The notes: a model not told the origin generated them from the letters alone. A DNA stretch of 36,569 nt from Cyanobacteriota bacterium (GCA_019752015.1 JAIEMQ010000017.1:1-36569), one strand, 5' to 3'; numbered from the stretch's first letter, positions 9,846 through 18,473 are shown. Program-made: numbers and translations.

Positions 9846-10943
9846 ATGCCTCACCTGTTCGAGCCGCTGGCCATCCGCGGCACCACCTTTCCGAATCGCG
9901 TGTTCGTCTCGCCGATGTGCGAGTACTCGAGCCGCGACGGGTTCGCCAACGACTGGCACTTCGTCCATCTCGGTACGCGCGCGGTCGGCGGTGCCGGCCT
10001 GGTCTTCACCGAGGCGGCCGCGGTCACGCCCGAAGGCCGCATCAGTCCCGAAGATCTCGGCATCTGGAAGGACGAGCACGTCGACATGCTCGCGAGAATC
10101 GTGCGCTTCGTGCACGAGCAGGGCAGCATCTCGGGCATGCAGCTGGCTCACGCCGGCCGCAAGGGCAGCACGTATCGTCCATGGAGCGGCAACGGCGCGG
10201 TCGGCGAGAGCGAAGGCGGATGGTCCAACGTCCTCGCGCCAACCGCGATCGCGTTTGCCGACAATTACCCGCAGCCCCGGGCAATGTCGACACCGGACAT
10301 CGCCGCGACGACGCAGGCGTTTGCGGCCGCGGCCGGCCGCGCCCGCGCCGCGGGATTTCGAGTGATCGAGATCCACGCCGCGCACGGATACCTGCTGCAC
10401 GAATTTCTCTCGCCGCTGAGCAACCAGCGCACCGACGAATACGGCGGCTCCTTTGAAAACCGGACGCGCATCGTGCGCGAGGTGGCATCGGCAATTCGCC
10501 GCGTCTGGGCCGACGATCTGCCGCTGTTCACGCGGATTTCAGCGACCGACTGGACCGAAGGCGGCTGGGACATCGAGCAATCGATCGAGCTCGCCCGACA
10601 GTTGAAGCCGCTGGGCGTCGATCTGATCGATTGTTCGTCGGGCGGCAATGTCGCGACGGCGAAGATCCCGATCGGCGCGGGCTACCAGACGCCGTTCGCC
10701 GAGCGCATTCGCAAGGACGCGAACATCCTGACCGGCGCGGTCGGCATGATCACCTCACCGGCGCAGGCCGAGCACATCGTCGGATCGGGCCAGGCGGACG
10801 CGGTGCTGATCGCGCGCGAGCTGTTGCGCGATCCGTATTTCCCGATGCGCGCGGCTCGTGAGCTCGGCCAGGACATTACGTGGCCCGCGCAGTATCTTCG
10901 CGCCGGTCCTCACGGCGCGAAACCGCGGCCGCCGATTGCATAG
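9846..10943 (+). CDS. NADH:flavin oxidoreductase, old yellow enzyme (YqjM-like)
   Basis: The 365-aa FMN-dependent TIM-barrel ene-reductase reduces activated C=C bonds with NAD(P)H. It begins HLFEPLAIRG and has the YqjM-type SPMCEYSS motif (Cys25 and Tyr27, modulating flavin potential and substrate). The substrate-binding pair His177/His180 lies in EIHAAHGYLLHEFLSP, followed by the class signature SNQRTDEYGGSFENR. GGNVATAKIPIGAGYQ and the phosphate-binding region near VLIARELLRDPYFP complete the FMN site. ATG 9846 (with AGGTGA upstream) is preferred over a GTG two codons earlier. The tight spacing to the ThDP enzyme suggests co-expression, though the physiological substrate is unknown. Confidence 0.92.
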   Translation: MPHLFEPLAIRGTTFPNRVFVSPMCEYSSRDGFANDWHFVHLGTRAVGGAGLVFTEAAAVTPEGRISPEDLGIWKDEHVDMLARIVRFVHEQGSISGMQLAHAGRKGSTYRPWSGNGAVGESEGGWSNVLAPTAIAFADNYPQPRAMSTPDIAATTQAFAAAAGRARAAGFRVIEIHAAHGYLLHEFLSPLSNQRTDEYGGSFENRTRIVREVASAIRRVWADDLPLFTRISATDWTEGGWDIEQSIELARQLKPLGVDLIDCSSGGNVATAKIPIGAGYQTPFAERIRKDANILTGAVGMITSPAQAEHIVGSGQADAVLIARELLRDPYFPMRAARELGQDITWPAQYLRAGPHGAKPRPPIA

Positions 10944-10953
10944 ATCCCAGGGC

Positions 10954-10980
10954 CACAGAAGGCACAGAAAGCTCAGATGG
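10954..10980 (+). repeat. 9-bp periodic repeat (CACAGAARG) before the LigD-type gene
   Basis: CACAGAAGG (10954-10962), CACAGAAAG (10963-10971) and the diverged CTCAGATGG (10972-10980) form a three-unit array. The third unit contains the ATG start codon (10977) of the downstream gene, so the gene start is part of the repeat. No SD is visible apart from the purine-rich repeat itself. Confidence 0.75.
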
Positions 10981-12335
10981 TCAAAAAGGCAGAGGCCACG
11001 GTCCTGCAGATCGCCAATCGTGACGTTTCGATCACGAATCCCGGCAAGGTGCTATTCCCGGAAGCGGGCTACACCAAACTCGACCTGGTGAATTACTACC
11101 TCGCCGTTGCGGAGGGTGCGCTGCGCGGCGCCGGCGGACGTCCGAATGTGCTGGTGCGTTATCCGAATGGCATTGCCGAACAGTTCTTTTACCAGAAGCG
11201 CGCGCCTGAATCGCGGCCGGACTGGGTTGAAGTGGTCGAACTGAGATTCCCGTCCGGGCGGACCGCGGAAGAGGTCGTGCCGCGCGATGCGGCCGCGCTC
11301 GCGTGGATGGCGAACCTGGCGTGCATCGAGCTGCACCCGCATCCGGTCCGCGCCGACGCGCTCGATCATCCCGATGAACTGCGCGTCGATCTCGATCCGG
11401 TGCCGGGCGTCGAGTGGCGGCAGGTGCAGGAGGTCGCGAAAGTGGTGCGCGCGACGCTCGACGATCTCGGCCTGATCGGCTGGCCGAAGACGTCGGGGTC
11501 GCGTGGCATTCATGTCAACGTCCGCATCCACCAGCGCTGGACGTTCAGCCAAGTGCGGCGCGCCGCGGTGGCGCTGGCGCGCGAAGTCGAGCGCCGCGCT
11601 CCGGCGATCGCGACCAGTAAATGGTGGAAGGAAGAGCGCCACGGCGTCTTCATCGATTACAACCAGAACGCCAAGGACCGCACTGTCTGCTCGGCGTTTT
11701 CGATCCGGCCTCGTCCCGACGCGCGCGTCTCGACGCCGCTGACCTGGGACGAGATCGGTCGGTGCGATCCCGCCGGCTTCACCATCAAGACCATGCCGGC
11801 GTGGTTCAAGGAGAACGGCGATCGGCACGCCGACATCGATCGGCATCCATGCTCGCTCGAGAAACTGCTCGAGCTGTCGGCACGCCAGGAGAAGGAAGGC
11901 CAGGGCGATGCGCCGTGGCCGCCGCAATACAAGAAGATGCCTGGTGAGCCGACGCGCGTCCAACCCTCACGAGCCCGCCGTCGCCAGGGCTTCGGCGAGG
12001 CAGGCTCTGCCAAAGGCCGGCGCGTCCCGAAACATCCATTGATCACGGTCGCGCAGTCGACGAAAAAAACCGAGGCGATCGAGCTGCTGGAGAAGTGGAA
12101 GGAACAACATGCGGACGTCGCCGGGCACCTCGAGCCCGCCGACATCCTGACCGACTCGATGCGCGGCCGATCGTCGACCTGGTGGCGGATACGAATCAAC
12201 CTGCAGCACGTGCCGGAAGCATTACGTCCGAAACAGCCGAAGCTGCCGCCGATTCCGAATCCGTGGTCCGCCGCGCCGGATGGCGCGGCAAGAATTAGAG
12301 ACCGAAAATCGAAGCCAGCTCGTAAGCCGGAATGA
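10977..12335 (+). CDS. ligD: LigD-type NHEJ polymerase/primase domain protein
   Basis: The 452-aa protein is an archaeo-eukaryotic-primase-like polymerase of the LigD family, which adds nucleotides at broken DNA ends during non-homologous end joining. It begins with NPGKVLFPEAGYTK, then has the metal-binding Asp pair D138 and D140 in RVDLDP, the nucleotide-binding SGSRGIHV (173-180) and a third Asp at D227 in FIDYNQN. A C-terminal extension ends with WWRIRINLQHVP, common in stand-alone LigD-Pol proteins. Between the catalytic domain and this extension, residues 329-350 are an Arg/Gly-rich insert encoded by a repeat (nt 11961-12026). The partner ATP-dependent ligase lies on the opposite strand and the two 3' ends overlap by 41 bp. 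No Ku gene or nuclease domain is in the window. Confidence 0.9.
   Translation: MVKKAEATVLQIANRDVSITNPGKVLFPEAGYTKLDLVNYYLAVAEGALRGAGGRPNVLVRYPNGIAEQFFYQKRAPESRPDWVEVVELRFPSGRTAEEVVPRDAAALAWMANLACIELHPHPVRADALDHPDELRVDLDPVPGVEWRQVQEVAKVVRATLDDLGLIGWPKTSGSRGIHVNVRIHQRWTFSQVRRAAVALAREVERRAPAIATSKWWKEERHGVFIDYNQNAKDRTVCSAFSIRPRPDARVSTPLTWDEIGRCDPAGFTIKTMPAWFKENGDRHADIDRHPCSLEKLLELSARQEKEGQGDAPWPPQYKKMPGEPTRVQPSRARRRQGFGEAGSAKGRRVPKHPLITVAQSTKKTEAIELLEKWKEQHADVAGHLEPADILTDSMRGRSSTWWRIRINLQHVPEALRPKQPKLPPIPNPWSAAPDGAARIRDRKSKPARKPE
11987..12008 (-). repeat. Dispersed 22-nt repeat, copy 2 (in frame inside ligD)
   Basis: Read on the minus strand this is AGAGCCTGCCTCG then CCGAAGCCC, matching 20 of 22 bases of 7421-7442. 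In the polymerase it contributes to the linker QGFGEAGSA. Short stems flank it (CGCC/GGCG and GGCA/TGCC), so it may be a small palindromic element. Confidence 0.6.
12270..12289 (-). terminator. 8-bp hairpin 5 nt after the ligase stop
   Basis: GCCGCGCC-GGAT-GGCGCGGC is a perfect 8-bp stem with a 4-nt loop. On the minus strand it begins 5 nt after the ligase stop. It lies inside the coding sequence of the convergent polymerase. No U-tract follows. Confidence 0.4.
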
Positions 12336-13353
12336 TTTCGAGCTGATCGTACTTGCAGTCCCGCGGCGCCTTGTCGACCCGCCAGCGCAGGAACGTGGCG
12401 GCATGGCGAAAACGATCGCCCTGCATGTGGTCGTACTTCACTTCACAGACGCGCTCGATGCGCAGCGGCTCCCACGATAAATCTTTTCCGGCACTCCACC
12501 GGCTCTGGCCGCCCGGCATGCGCTGTCCGTCACCGAAGCCTTCGGCCCACGCCTTCCAGGGGTGATCGTGAAGCGCGTTCGTGCGAAGCGGAGCCAACTC
12601 CTCGACAAGCTGGCGCCGTTTCTCCATCGTGAACGAAGACGTCACCCCGACGTGATGCAGCGTGCCTTTGTCGTCGTAGAGCGCGAGCAGCAGCGATCCG
12701 ATCGCGTCCTCGATCTTCTTGTGCCAGCGGAATCCGGCGACCACGCAATCGGCGGTGCGGGCGTGCTTGATCTTGAACATCGCGCGCTTGCCAGGCTGAT
12801 ATCTTGCGTCCGCGGGTTTCGCGATCACGCCGTCGAGACCCGCGCCTTCGAACCGCTGCAGCCATTCCGCGGCAACGGCGCGATCGCGCGTGACCGGCGT
12901 CAGGTAGACCGGCGCCGCGACGCCTTTCAGCACGCGCTCGAGCTGCGCGCGCCGCTCGGATTGCGGTCGATCCATGATCGACACACCGTCAACCGCAAGC
13001 AGATCGAAACCTACGAACGACGAGGGCATGGCTTTCGAGAGTTTCTCGACCCGCGACGCGGCCGGATGCAGACGCAGCTGCAGCGCGTCGAAGTTCAGCG
13101 CGCCGTCCTGCGCGATGACGATCTCGCCGTCGACGACCGAGCCCGGCGGCAATCGATCGAGCAGCGCCTGGTGCAATTCAGGAAAGTAACGATCGAGCGG
13201 CTCCAGATCGCGGCTCTGGATGCAGACATCGTCGTTCGATCGAAACACGATCGACCGGAACCCGTCCCACTTGGGTTCGAAGAGCAGGCCGTCAGTTGCA
13301 GGGAGGTCGTCGACGAGCTTGGCGAGCATGGGATCAATGGGTGGTTCGACCAC
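12295..13353 (-). CDS. ATP-dependent DNA ligase (LigD ligase-domain/LigC type)
   Basis: The 352-aa ligase seals nicks using ATP. Lys28 in EPKWDGFR is the adenylated residue. SRD (motif Ia), DGEIV (III), FVGFDLLAVDG, DGVIAK (IV) and KIKH (V) follow, and a C-terminal OB-fold ends with the motif-VI-like segment near FLRWRVDKAP. It matches the stand-alone ligases that work with LigD polymerase in end joining. Two starts are possible: GTG 13353, with AGGA upstream, and ATG 13329. The GTG lies inside a perfect 15-bp hairpin that also covers the SD, so translation may be limited. Its 3' end overlaps the polymerase gene by 41 bp on the other strand, an arrangement that would let each transcript act as antisense to the other. 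Confidence 0.9.
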   Translation of the reverse strand: MVEPPIDPMLAKLVDDLPATDGLLFEPKWDGFRSIVFRSNDDVCIQSRDLEPLDRYFPELHQALLDRLPPGSVVDGEIVIAQDGALNFDALQLRLHPAASRVEKLSKAMPSSFVGFDLLAVDGVSIMDRPQSERRAQLERVLKGVAAPVYLTPVTRDRAVAAEWLQRFEGAGLDGVIAKPADARYQPGKRAMFKIKHARTADCVVAGFRWHKKIEDAIGSLLLALYDDKGTLHHVGVTSSFTMEKRRQLVEELAPLRTNALHDHPWKAWAEGFGDGQRMPGGQSRWSAGKDLSWEPLRIERVCEVKYDHMQGDRFRHAATFLRWRVDKAPRDCKYDQLEIIPAYELASIFGL

Positions 13354-13363
13354 CCATTGATCC
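13331..13363 (-). terminator. Perfect 15-bp hairpin between TonB receptor and ligase
   Basis: GGATCAATGGGTGGT (13331-13345), loop TCG, then the exact reverse complement (13349-13363). On the minus strand it starts 10 nt after the TonB-receptor stop and covers the GTG start and AGGA of the ligase gene. It has no U-tract. It could terminate or stabilise the receptor mRNA, or gate ligase translation. Confidence 0.6.
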
Positions 13364-13373
13364 TAATTCACAT

Positions 13374-16253
13374 TTAGAACGACATCTGGATGCCGAAACG
13401 AACGTAGCGGCCGTCCATGATCGTCAGCGGCGTCATCCACGCGTTGGCCGCGGGATTGGCGCCGTAGGTTTCGTTGACGCGCAGCACGGTGCCGGCGTTG
13501 AGCACGTTGAAGATGTCCGCGAAGGCCTGGATGCGGCGAGTGCCGAAGCGGAAGTTGCGCCCGAGGCGAAGATCGAGCTGCTTCTTGTAGTTGAGGAAGA
13601 TCGTGTTCGGTTCCGCGAGGTTGACCGAGATGGTCGTGCCGCCCGCGGTCGAGCCGATGATCGCCTGGCCGGCAAGAGCGGCCGTGACGGTGTAGTTGGC
13701 GTTGACGCTCGGGCCCGGCGTGGCGATGAACGAGCCGCTCAACTGGAATTCGTACGGCAGTTGATAGGCGGCGTTCAGCTTGTAGGTGGTGCGGAACGGC
13801 GGCGTCGAGTCGCAGAAGCGCAGGCTGTTCGGGTTGTCGCGCTCGTCGCAGGTGATGGTCGCGCGGCGCTCGGTCGTGACGCCGCCGAACAACAACAACT
13901 TCTCCCTACGCATGTTGGCGCTCAGCTCGAAACCGTTGTAGACGCTGCTGTTGGCGCCCGAGAACGTGCGCAGGTTGTCGGTGGCCACGCCGACCTTGGT
14001 GGGATTCAGCGTGTACATCGTGATGCGCTCACCCGATCGCGGCAGCCGCGGGTCGGTGGGCCCGGTGAGCCCGAACGACGTCCAGTCGCCGACCGCCAGG
14101 TTCAGGTTGTCGGTGACGTCGAGGTTGTAGAAGTTGCGGCGGTAGTAGCCGCCGGTCACCGACACGCGCTCCATCAACTGGTGCTGCACCGACACGGCGT
14201 ATTCCCAGTTGTAGCCGCGCCGGAGGTTCGGATCGGGCCGGCTGGTGATCTGTCCGAAGTTGGACGTGCCGCCGATGACTTCGTTGAACTGGATGTTGCC
14301 GGCCGCATCGAGGATCGATTTGTTGCCGTCGAAGTCGATCCAGGCGCGCGTCTGCGTGCTGTAGTTCATCGGGTTGAACGTCTGCGCGAACCCCGCGGCG
14401 GCGGCGGCGATGTACTGGCTGGCGTTGGCCTTGATGGCGGTCTTGCCGGTGCCGAACACGTCGTAGGCGCCCGCGAGGCGCACCGAAAAGTCGCTCCAGT
14501 TCGGCACGTTCGGAATTTCGGGGAAGTTGCGCGCCTGGATCCAGTTGCCGGCCGCCGCGGACTGCGCCGGCACGCTGGCGTTGAAGTGATCGTAGCGGCC
14601 GCCGACGTTCAGCGTCAGCCGGTCGAGCGTCCAGGTGTCCTGCGCGAACACGCCGATGTCGCGGTTGACCTTTTGCGCCAGCGTGCTCGGGCCGTTGCTG
14701 ACCGCAACCGCGATCGGACACGGCAGGCTGAGGCACGGCACCGGGTTGGTCGCGCTGGCCGGAAGGCCAAGCAGGCCGGCGTTGGTCACCAGCGTGTTGA
14801 TCTGCGCGTTCGACGAGAACGTGCGTGAGTTGGTGCCCCACTGCCAGGTGACGCCGGTCTTGAAGGCGTGCGATCCGGTCACGTAGCTCGCCGAGGCGCC
14901 GCCGCTATAGGACTTGGTCCAGCTTTCGTACGGCGGGATGGTATTACCGCAGGCGACCAGCAAGCGGTTGGTCGACTGCTCGAGCCGCGGCAGGTCGCGC
15001 GGGCCAACCGTGGGGCGGCACGACTGCTCGTAGAACTGTGTGTAGTACGACAACCCCGCTTCGAGCAGCAGCTTGTTGGTCGTGGTCTGCGTCCACTTGA
15101 CCTGCGGCACCCAGCCAATGCCATACGCGTCGGTCGACGCCTCGGGAGACGTGGTCGGCAGCGTGTTGAAGCCGTTGTAGTCCTCGCCGTTGAACTGGCG
15201 ATCAAGATAGAAGCGGATCTTGTCCTTGCTCGATGCCTGATAGGTCAGGCGCGTGACCGCGCTGTAGTTGCCCTGCGACTGCCGGAACGCGCGGCTGCCG
15301 TCGGCGAACGATGAGCTCGGCACGTAGTTCTTGAAGTCCTCGTACTTATAGGTGAAGTAGAACCACAGCTTGTCGCGCTTGATTGGGCCGCCGATCGACG
15401 GATTCACCTGCCAGGTATAGGCAATCCCCGGCTGTGGAATCGCCGTCGGTCCGGACTTCATCGCATCGGTGCGGTTGTCGGCCTGCAGGCCGCTGCCCGC
15501 ACCATAGGCGAAGAAGGTGCCCGAGAACTTGTTGCCGCCGTCTTTCGGCGTGCTGTTGATGCGAAGGCCGCCGTTCTGCATTTCCGCCGACTCGGCACCC
15601 GTGGTGAAGGTGACCTCTTCGATGGCCGCGTCGTTCATGTAGAAGCCGCTGTACTGGCCGCTGCCGCACAGGTTGTTGACGCGCATGCCGTCGATGGCGA
15701 TCACCATGTCGGCGGTGTTCGAGCCGTGCACGCTCATGCTGTACTGGCCGAGGACGAACGGCGTCACCGTCGTACCGGGCAACAGCAAGGCGCGCGCCGG
15801 GGTGTTGCGAATCGGCGTCGGGATTTGATCGAGGATGTCGCGATCGACCACGAACTGCGCGGTGTTGTTGCTGACGTCCACGGTCGGCGTGCCCGACACG
15901 GTGATGGTTTCTTCGAGCGTGCCGACCTGGAGCTGCTCGCTGACGGGCGCCGAGAACGTGCCCTGAATCAGGATGCCTTCACGTCGAATGGTCTTGAAAC
16001 CGGTCAGCGTAAAGGTCACCACGTAGTTGCCCGGCGGCAGGTCGACGATGCGGTAATTACCGGCACTGTCGGTGACCACGGTGCGGACTTTCTCGATCAG
16101 CGCGTCGCTCGAGGCCTCGACGGTTACACCCGGCAGCACCGCGCCGCTGGGGTCTTTGACTGATCCGGCAATGCTGCCCTGGGCGCGCGCAGCGAGTGGG
16201 AGCAACACAATGGTGGCAAGGGCGAACAAACTAACGACAAGAGTCTTGCGCAT
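13374..16253 (-). CDS. TonB-dependent receptor with carboxypeptidase-regulatory domain (Oar-like)
   Basis: The 959-aa outer-membrane protein begins with a signal peptide (MRKTLVVSLFALATIVLL..., cleavage near residue 24). A carboxypeptidase-regulatory-like beta-sandwich (about 25-118, with GSVKDPSGAVLPGVTV and YRIVDLPPGNYVV) comes next. A plug domain (about 120-270) contains IDGMRVNN and the usual STPKDGGNKFSGT, then a long barrel ends in Phe (RFGIQMSF), as needed for outer-membrane insertion. Proteins of this layout import large or complex nutrients such as peptides, glycans or chelates; the ligand is unknown and no SusD-like partner is nearby. ATG 16253 has GGAGG 6 nt upstream. The open frame continues 412 codons further but only as a shadow of the transporter gene. 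It has its own sigma-70-type promoter overlapping the transporter stop. Confidence 0.92.
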   Translation of the reverse strand: MRKTLVVSLFALATIVLLPLAARAQGSIAGSVKDPSGAVLPGVTVEASSDALIEKVRTVVTDSAGNYRIVDLPPGNYVVTFTLTGFKTIRREGILIQGTFSAPVSEQLQVGTLEETITVSGTPTVDVSNNTAQFVVDRDILDQIPTPIRNTPARALLLPGTTVTPFVLGQYSMSVHGSNTADMVIAIDGMRVNNLCGSGQYSGFYMNDAAIEEVTFTTGAESAEMQNGGLRINSTPKDGGNKFSGTFFAYGAGSGLQADNRTDAMKSGPTAIPQPGIAYTWQVNPSIGGPIKRDKLWFYFTYKYEDFKNYVPSSSFADGSRAFRQSQGNYSAVTRLTYQASSKDKIRFYLDRQFNGEDYNGFNTLPTTSPEASTDAYGIGWVPQVKWTQTTTNKLLLEAGLSYYTQFYEQSCRPTVGPRDLPRLEQSTNRLLVACGNTIPPYESWTKSYSGGASASYVTGSHAFKTGVTWQWGTNSRTFSSNAQINTLVTNAGLLGLPASATNPVPCLSLPCPIAVAVSNGPSTLAQKVNRDIGVFAQDTWTLDRLTLNVGGRYDHFNASVPAQSAAAGNWIQARNFPEIPNVPNWSDFSVRLAGAYDVFGTGKTAIKANASQYIAAAAAGFAQTFNPMNYSTQTRAWIDFDGNKSILDAAGNIQFNEVIGGTSNFGQITSRPDPNLRRGYNWEYAVSVQHQLMERVSVTGGYYRRNFYNLDVTDNLNLAVGDWTSFGLTGPTDPRLPRSGERITMYTLNPTKVGVATDNLRTFSGANSSVYNGFELSANMRREKLLLFGGVTTERRATITCDERDNPNSLRFCDSTPPFRTTYKLNAAYQLPYEFQLSGSFIATPGPSVNANYTVTAALAGQAIIGSTAGGTTISVNLAEPNTIFLNYKKQLDLRLGRNFRFGTRRIQAFADIFNVLNAGTVLRVNETYGANPAANAWMTPLTIMDGRYVRFGIQMSF

Positions 16254-16320
16254 CGAATCCTCCAGGACAGGGGACGGCTTACGCAGTTCGGCAAACGGCC
16301 TGAGCTTTAAACGGCGCCCG

Positions 16321-16349
16321 AAAGTAGCACTAGGGTCGGTATTGGTCAA
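16321..16349 (-). promoter_or_regulatory. Sigma-70-type promoter of the TonB receptor
   Basis: On the minus strand TTGACC (16349-16344), a 17-bp spacer and TACTTT (16326-16321) make the best classical promoter in the window. The -35 overlaps the stop codon of the transporter (16346-16348). The transcript would have a leader of about 60 nt with a GGAGG SD. Confidence 0.65.
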
Positions 16350-17617
16350 TGGGCATGTTTCAGGGGGCGGACCAGCAGGGTGAGGACGAACCCCATCGCG
16401 AGCAATCCCGCCAGAACCTGTAAGGGCGTGTCGTAAATGTGGACGCGATCGCCGCCGGGCGGCAGCGCCGCTTTGGCGCGATTCGACAGTTCCGTAATGA
16501 TCACCGGGCCCGCCACCGCGGCGCAGCTCCACGACGTCAGCAGCGCGCCGTGAATGGCGCCGACGTTGTCGGGGCCGAAGATGTCGGCGAGAAATGCCGG
16601 AATGGTCGCGAAGCCGCCGCCGTACATCGTGAACACGGTGAAGAGCGCGATCTCGAAGACGATCCAGTTGCCGCTCGACGCCAGTCCCGGAATCAGCAGA
16701 AAGATGATGAACTGCGCGACGAAGAAAATGGTGTAGGTGTTGCGGCGGCCGATGTAATCCGATGCGGACGCCCACACGAAGCGCCCCGTCGCATTGAAGA
16801 TGCTGATCAACGACACGACTGCCGCCGCTTCGAGCGGTGTGCGCTTGAACATGTCCTGCATCATCGGCGACGCCTGCGCGAGAATGCCGATGCCCGCGGT
16901 CACGTTGATGAAGAGGATCCCCCACAGCAGATAGAACTGGACGGTGCGGATCGCGTCGTTGCGCGTCACGCTGCGATCCGCGATCATCGCGTTCCTGGTG
17001 ACCGGCGGTATCCAGCCTTCGGGTTTCCATCCCGCCGGCGGCCGCTCGAGCAGCCGCGATCCGATCAGCATGATCGCGAGATAGGCGACGCCGAGCGACA
17101 TCGCCGTGTTCGCGACGCCCATGCGATCGATCAGGAACACATTGAGATAACCGGCGAGGAACGCGCCGCCGCCGAATCCCATGATCGCCATGCCCGTCGC
17201 CATGCCGCGGCGATCGGGAAACCATTTCACGAGCGTGCTGACCGGGCAGATGTAGCCGAGGCCGCAGCCAATGCCGCCGATGATGCCCATGCCGAGGAAC
17301 ACGATCACCGGCTGACGGATCGACAGGCCGAAACCGCCGATGATCAAGCCGGTGCCGAAGAACAACGCGGCCGCAGTGGCGGCGACGCGCGGCCCGCGCC
17401 GCTCGACCCACGGTCCGCCGAACGCCGCGCTCAGGCCGAGCAGCACGAGAGCGGTCGTGAACGTCGTGTAGGGCGGCGAGAACCACCACGGCTGGACCGG
17501 GAACAGCGCCTGGATCGGACGATTGAACGTGCTCCAGGCGTACACGGATCCGATGCAGATGTGAACGGCCACTGCGCCGATGGGGATCCGCCAGCGGTTG
17601 GGAACGTCGGGATTCAT
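16346..17617 (-). CDS. MFS transporter, oxalate:formate antiporter (OFA) family-like
   Basis: The 423-aa inner-membrane protein has about twelve hydrophobic helices. OFA-type features are the opening [13 protein letters not shown], the motif [25 protein letters not shown] between helices 4 and 5, and an equivalent motif ASDYIGRR in the second half. Members exchange carboxylates such as oxalate and formate, though many have other monocarboxylate substrates, so the substrate is not assigned. ATG 17617 is used; a GTG five codons upstream is an alternative that would suit a leaderless transcript from TAAGAT at 17647-17642. No SD precedes ATG 17617. It is upstream of the TonB receptor on the same strand and divergent from the AlkZ-related gene. 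Confidence 0.85.
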   Translation of the reverse strand: MNPDVPNRWRIPIGAVAVHICIGSVYAWSTFNRPIQALFPVQPWWFSPPYTTFTTALVLLGLSAAFGGPWVERRGPRVAATAAALFFGTGLIIGGFGLSIRQPVIVFLGMGIIGGIGCGLGYICPVSTLVKWFPDRRGMATGMAIMGFGGGAFLAGYLNVFLIDRMGVANTAMSLGVAYLAIMLIGSRLLERPPAGWKPEGWIPPVTRNAMIADRSVTRNDAIRTVQFYLLWGILFINVTAGIGILAQASPMMQDMFKRTPLEAAAVVSLISIFNATGRFVWASASDYIGRRNTYTIFFVAQFIIFLLIPGLASSGNWIVFEIALFTVFTMYGGGFATIPAFLADIFGPDNVGAIHGALLTSWSCAAVAGPVIITELSNRAKAALPPGGDRVHIYDTPLQVLAGLLAMGFVLTLLVRPLKHAH

Positions 17618-17641
17618 CGGACCGGGCGCCACGCGGGCGCT

Positions 17642-17651
17642 ATCTTACGAT
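17642..17651. promoter_or_regulatory. Overlapping divergent -10 elements
   Basis: TACGAT on the plus strand (17646-17651) ends 6 nt before ATG 17658. TAAGAT on the minus strand (17647-17642) serves the transporter. The two hexamers share two bases and lie in CTATC-TTAC-GATAG, so polymerases serving the two genes could exclude each other. Confidence 0.45.
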
Positions 17652-17657
17652 AGAGAG

Positions 17658-18473
17658 ATGAGACCGAAGCCGGAAATCCCTCCAGAAATCGAAGACTATC
17701 GCGACCGGCGCTGGCGCCGTGAAGGCGCCCGGCAGGTGTCGACCGCGCTCGAAGCCGAACGCTTCATCGAGCAGGTCGGCTTCGCATCGTGCCTGACCGA
17801 CTCACGCCGGCCCGGCCCGTCGCTGTATGTCGCGGTGTGCGGACGCCGCGACGCCGTCATGCCTCGCAACGTGCAGAAGGACGAAGAAGCGTCGGCGGCC
17901 TGGCTGCTCAAGGACGACATCATCCGCCGCGCCAACGTGTATTACGCGAAGCTGTCGCGCGGCAAGGCGATGTTCATTGCGCCGCGGATGATTCCGCACT
18001 TCAATGCGATCTGGGGACTGCGTCGATCGGAAGAGAAGGCGGCGCTGAGCCGCAACGCGCAGAAGATCCTGAAGGTGCTGCGCAAGGAATGGGAGATGGC
18101 GACCGCGGATCTGAAAACCGATTCCGGCGTCACCGATCGCAAGGCGTTCTACGCCGCCCTCGACGAGCTGCAGGCGGCGATGCTGGTCGTGCCCGAAGGC
18201 GTGTATTACGAGCCGAAGTTCACTTACATCTGGACGTTGAGCGTGTCGCGATTTCCCGATGCGCTGACGACGCGGATCAAGCGCGACGTGGCCGTGAAGG
18301 AAATCGCGCGCTGCTTCCTGAGTAGTGCCGGACTGACGATTCCCGGAGAGCTCGCGCGCGTGACCGGCCTCTCTCGACCCGAAGCGGGGCGCGGCAACCG
18401 CGCGCTCGTGAAGGAAGGCTTTGCGCTGATGCTGAGCCCGGGCTGGTATCAGCTGTCGGATCTCCAGCCGTAG
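17658..18473 (+). CDS. AlkZ/YcaQ-related winged-helix protein
   Basis: The 271-aa protein resembles the crosslink-repair DNA glycosylase AlkZ (YcaQ, HTH_42 family) in the central [26 protein letters not shown] segment and in three predicted winged-helix-like units (about 120-190 and 215-270). It is shorter than true AlkZ (about 400 aa) and I do not see the catalytic QxQ motif, so base excision is not supported. NCBI uses the name AlkZ-related protein for similar sequences, as I recall it. The start ATG has TACGAT 6 nt upstream and almost no leader. It may bind DNA or act as a regulator; its neighbours give no clear pathway. Confidence 0.6.
   Translation: MRPKPEIPPEIEDYRDRRWRREGARQVSTALEAERFIEQVGFASCLTDSRRPGPSLYVAVCGRRDAVMPRNVQKDEEASAAWLLKDDIIRRANVYYAKLSRGKAMFIAPRMIPHFNAIWGLRRSEEKAALSRNAQKILKVLRKEWEMATADLKTDSGVTDRKAFYAALDELQAAMLVVPEGVYYEPKFTYIWTLSVSRFPDALTTRIKRDVAVKEIARCFLSSAGLTIPGELARVTGLSRPEAGRGNRALVKEGFALMLSPGWYQLSDLQP

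Noticed and set aside
8235-10943. A dedicated catabolic operon (ThDP enzyme plus OYE plus lytic transglycosylase)
   Set aside because: The spacing allows co-transcription of the ThDP enzyme and OYE only, and no shared substrate is supported by the sequences.
10977-12335. Frameshift or assembly error in ligD at residues 329-350
   Set aside because: The frame is continuous through the Arg/Gly-rich segment and C-terminal family motifs resume after it; a repeat insertion explains it better.
13296-14828. Plus-strand frame of 510 codons opposite the TonB receptor
   Set aside because: Antisense shadow; no domain, no SD, and the TonB receptor on the other strand is unequivocal.
16254-17489. 412-codon upstream extension of the TonB-receptor frame
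   Set aside because: It overlaps the MFS transporter in another frame, and the signal peptide and SD place the real start at 16253.
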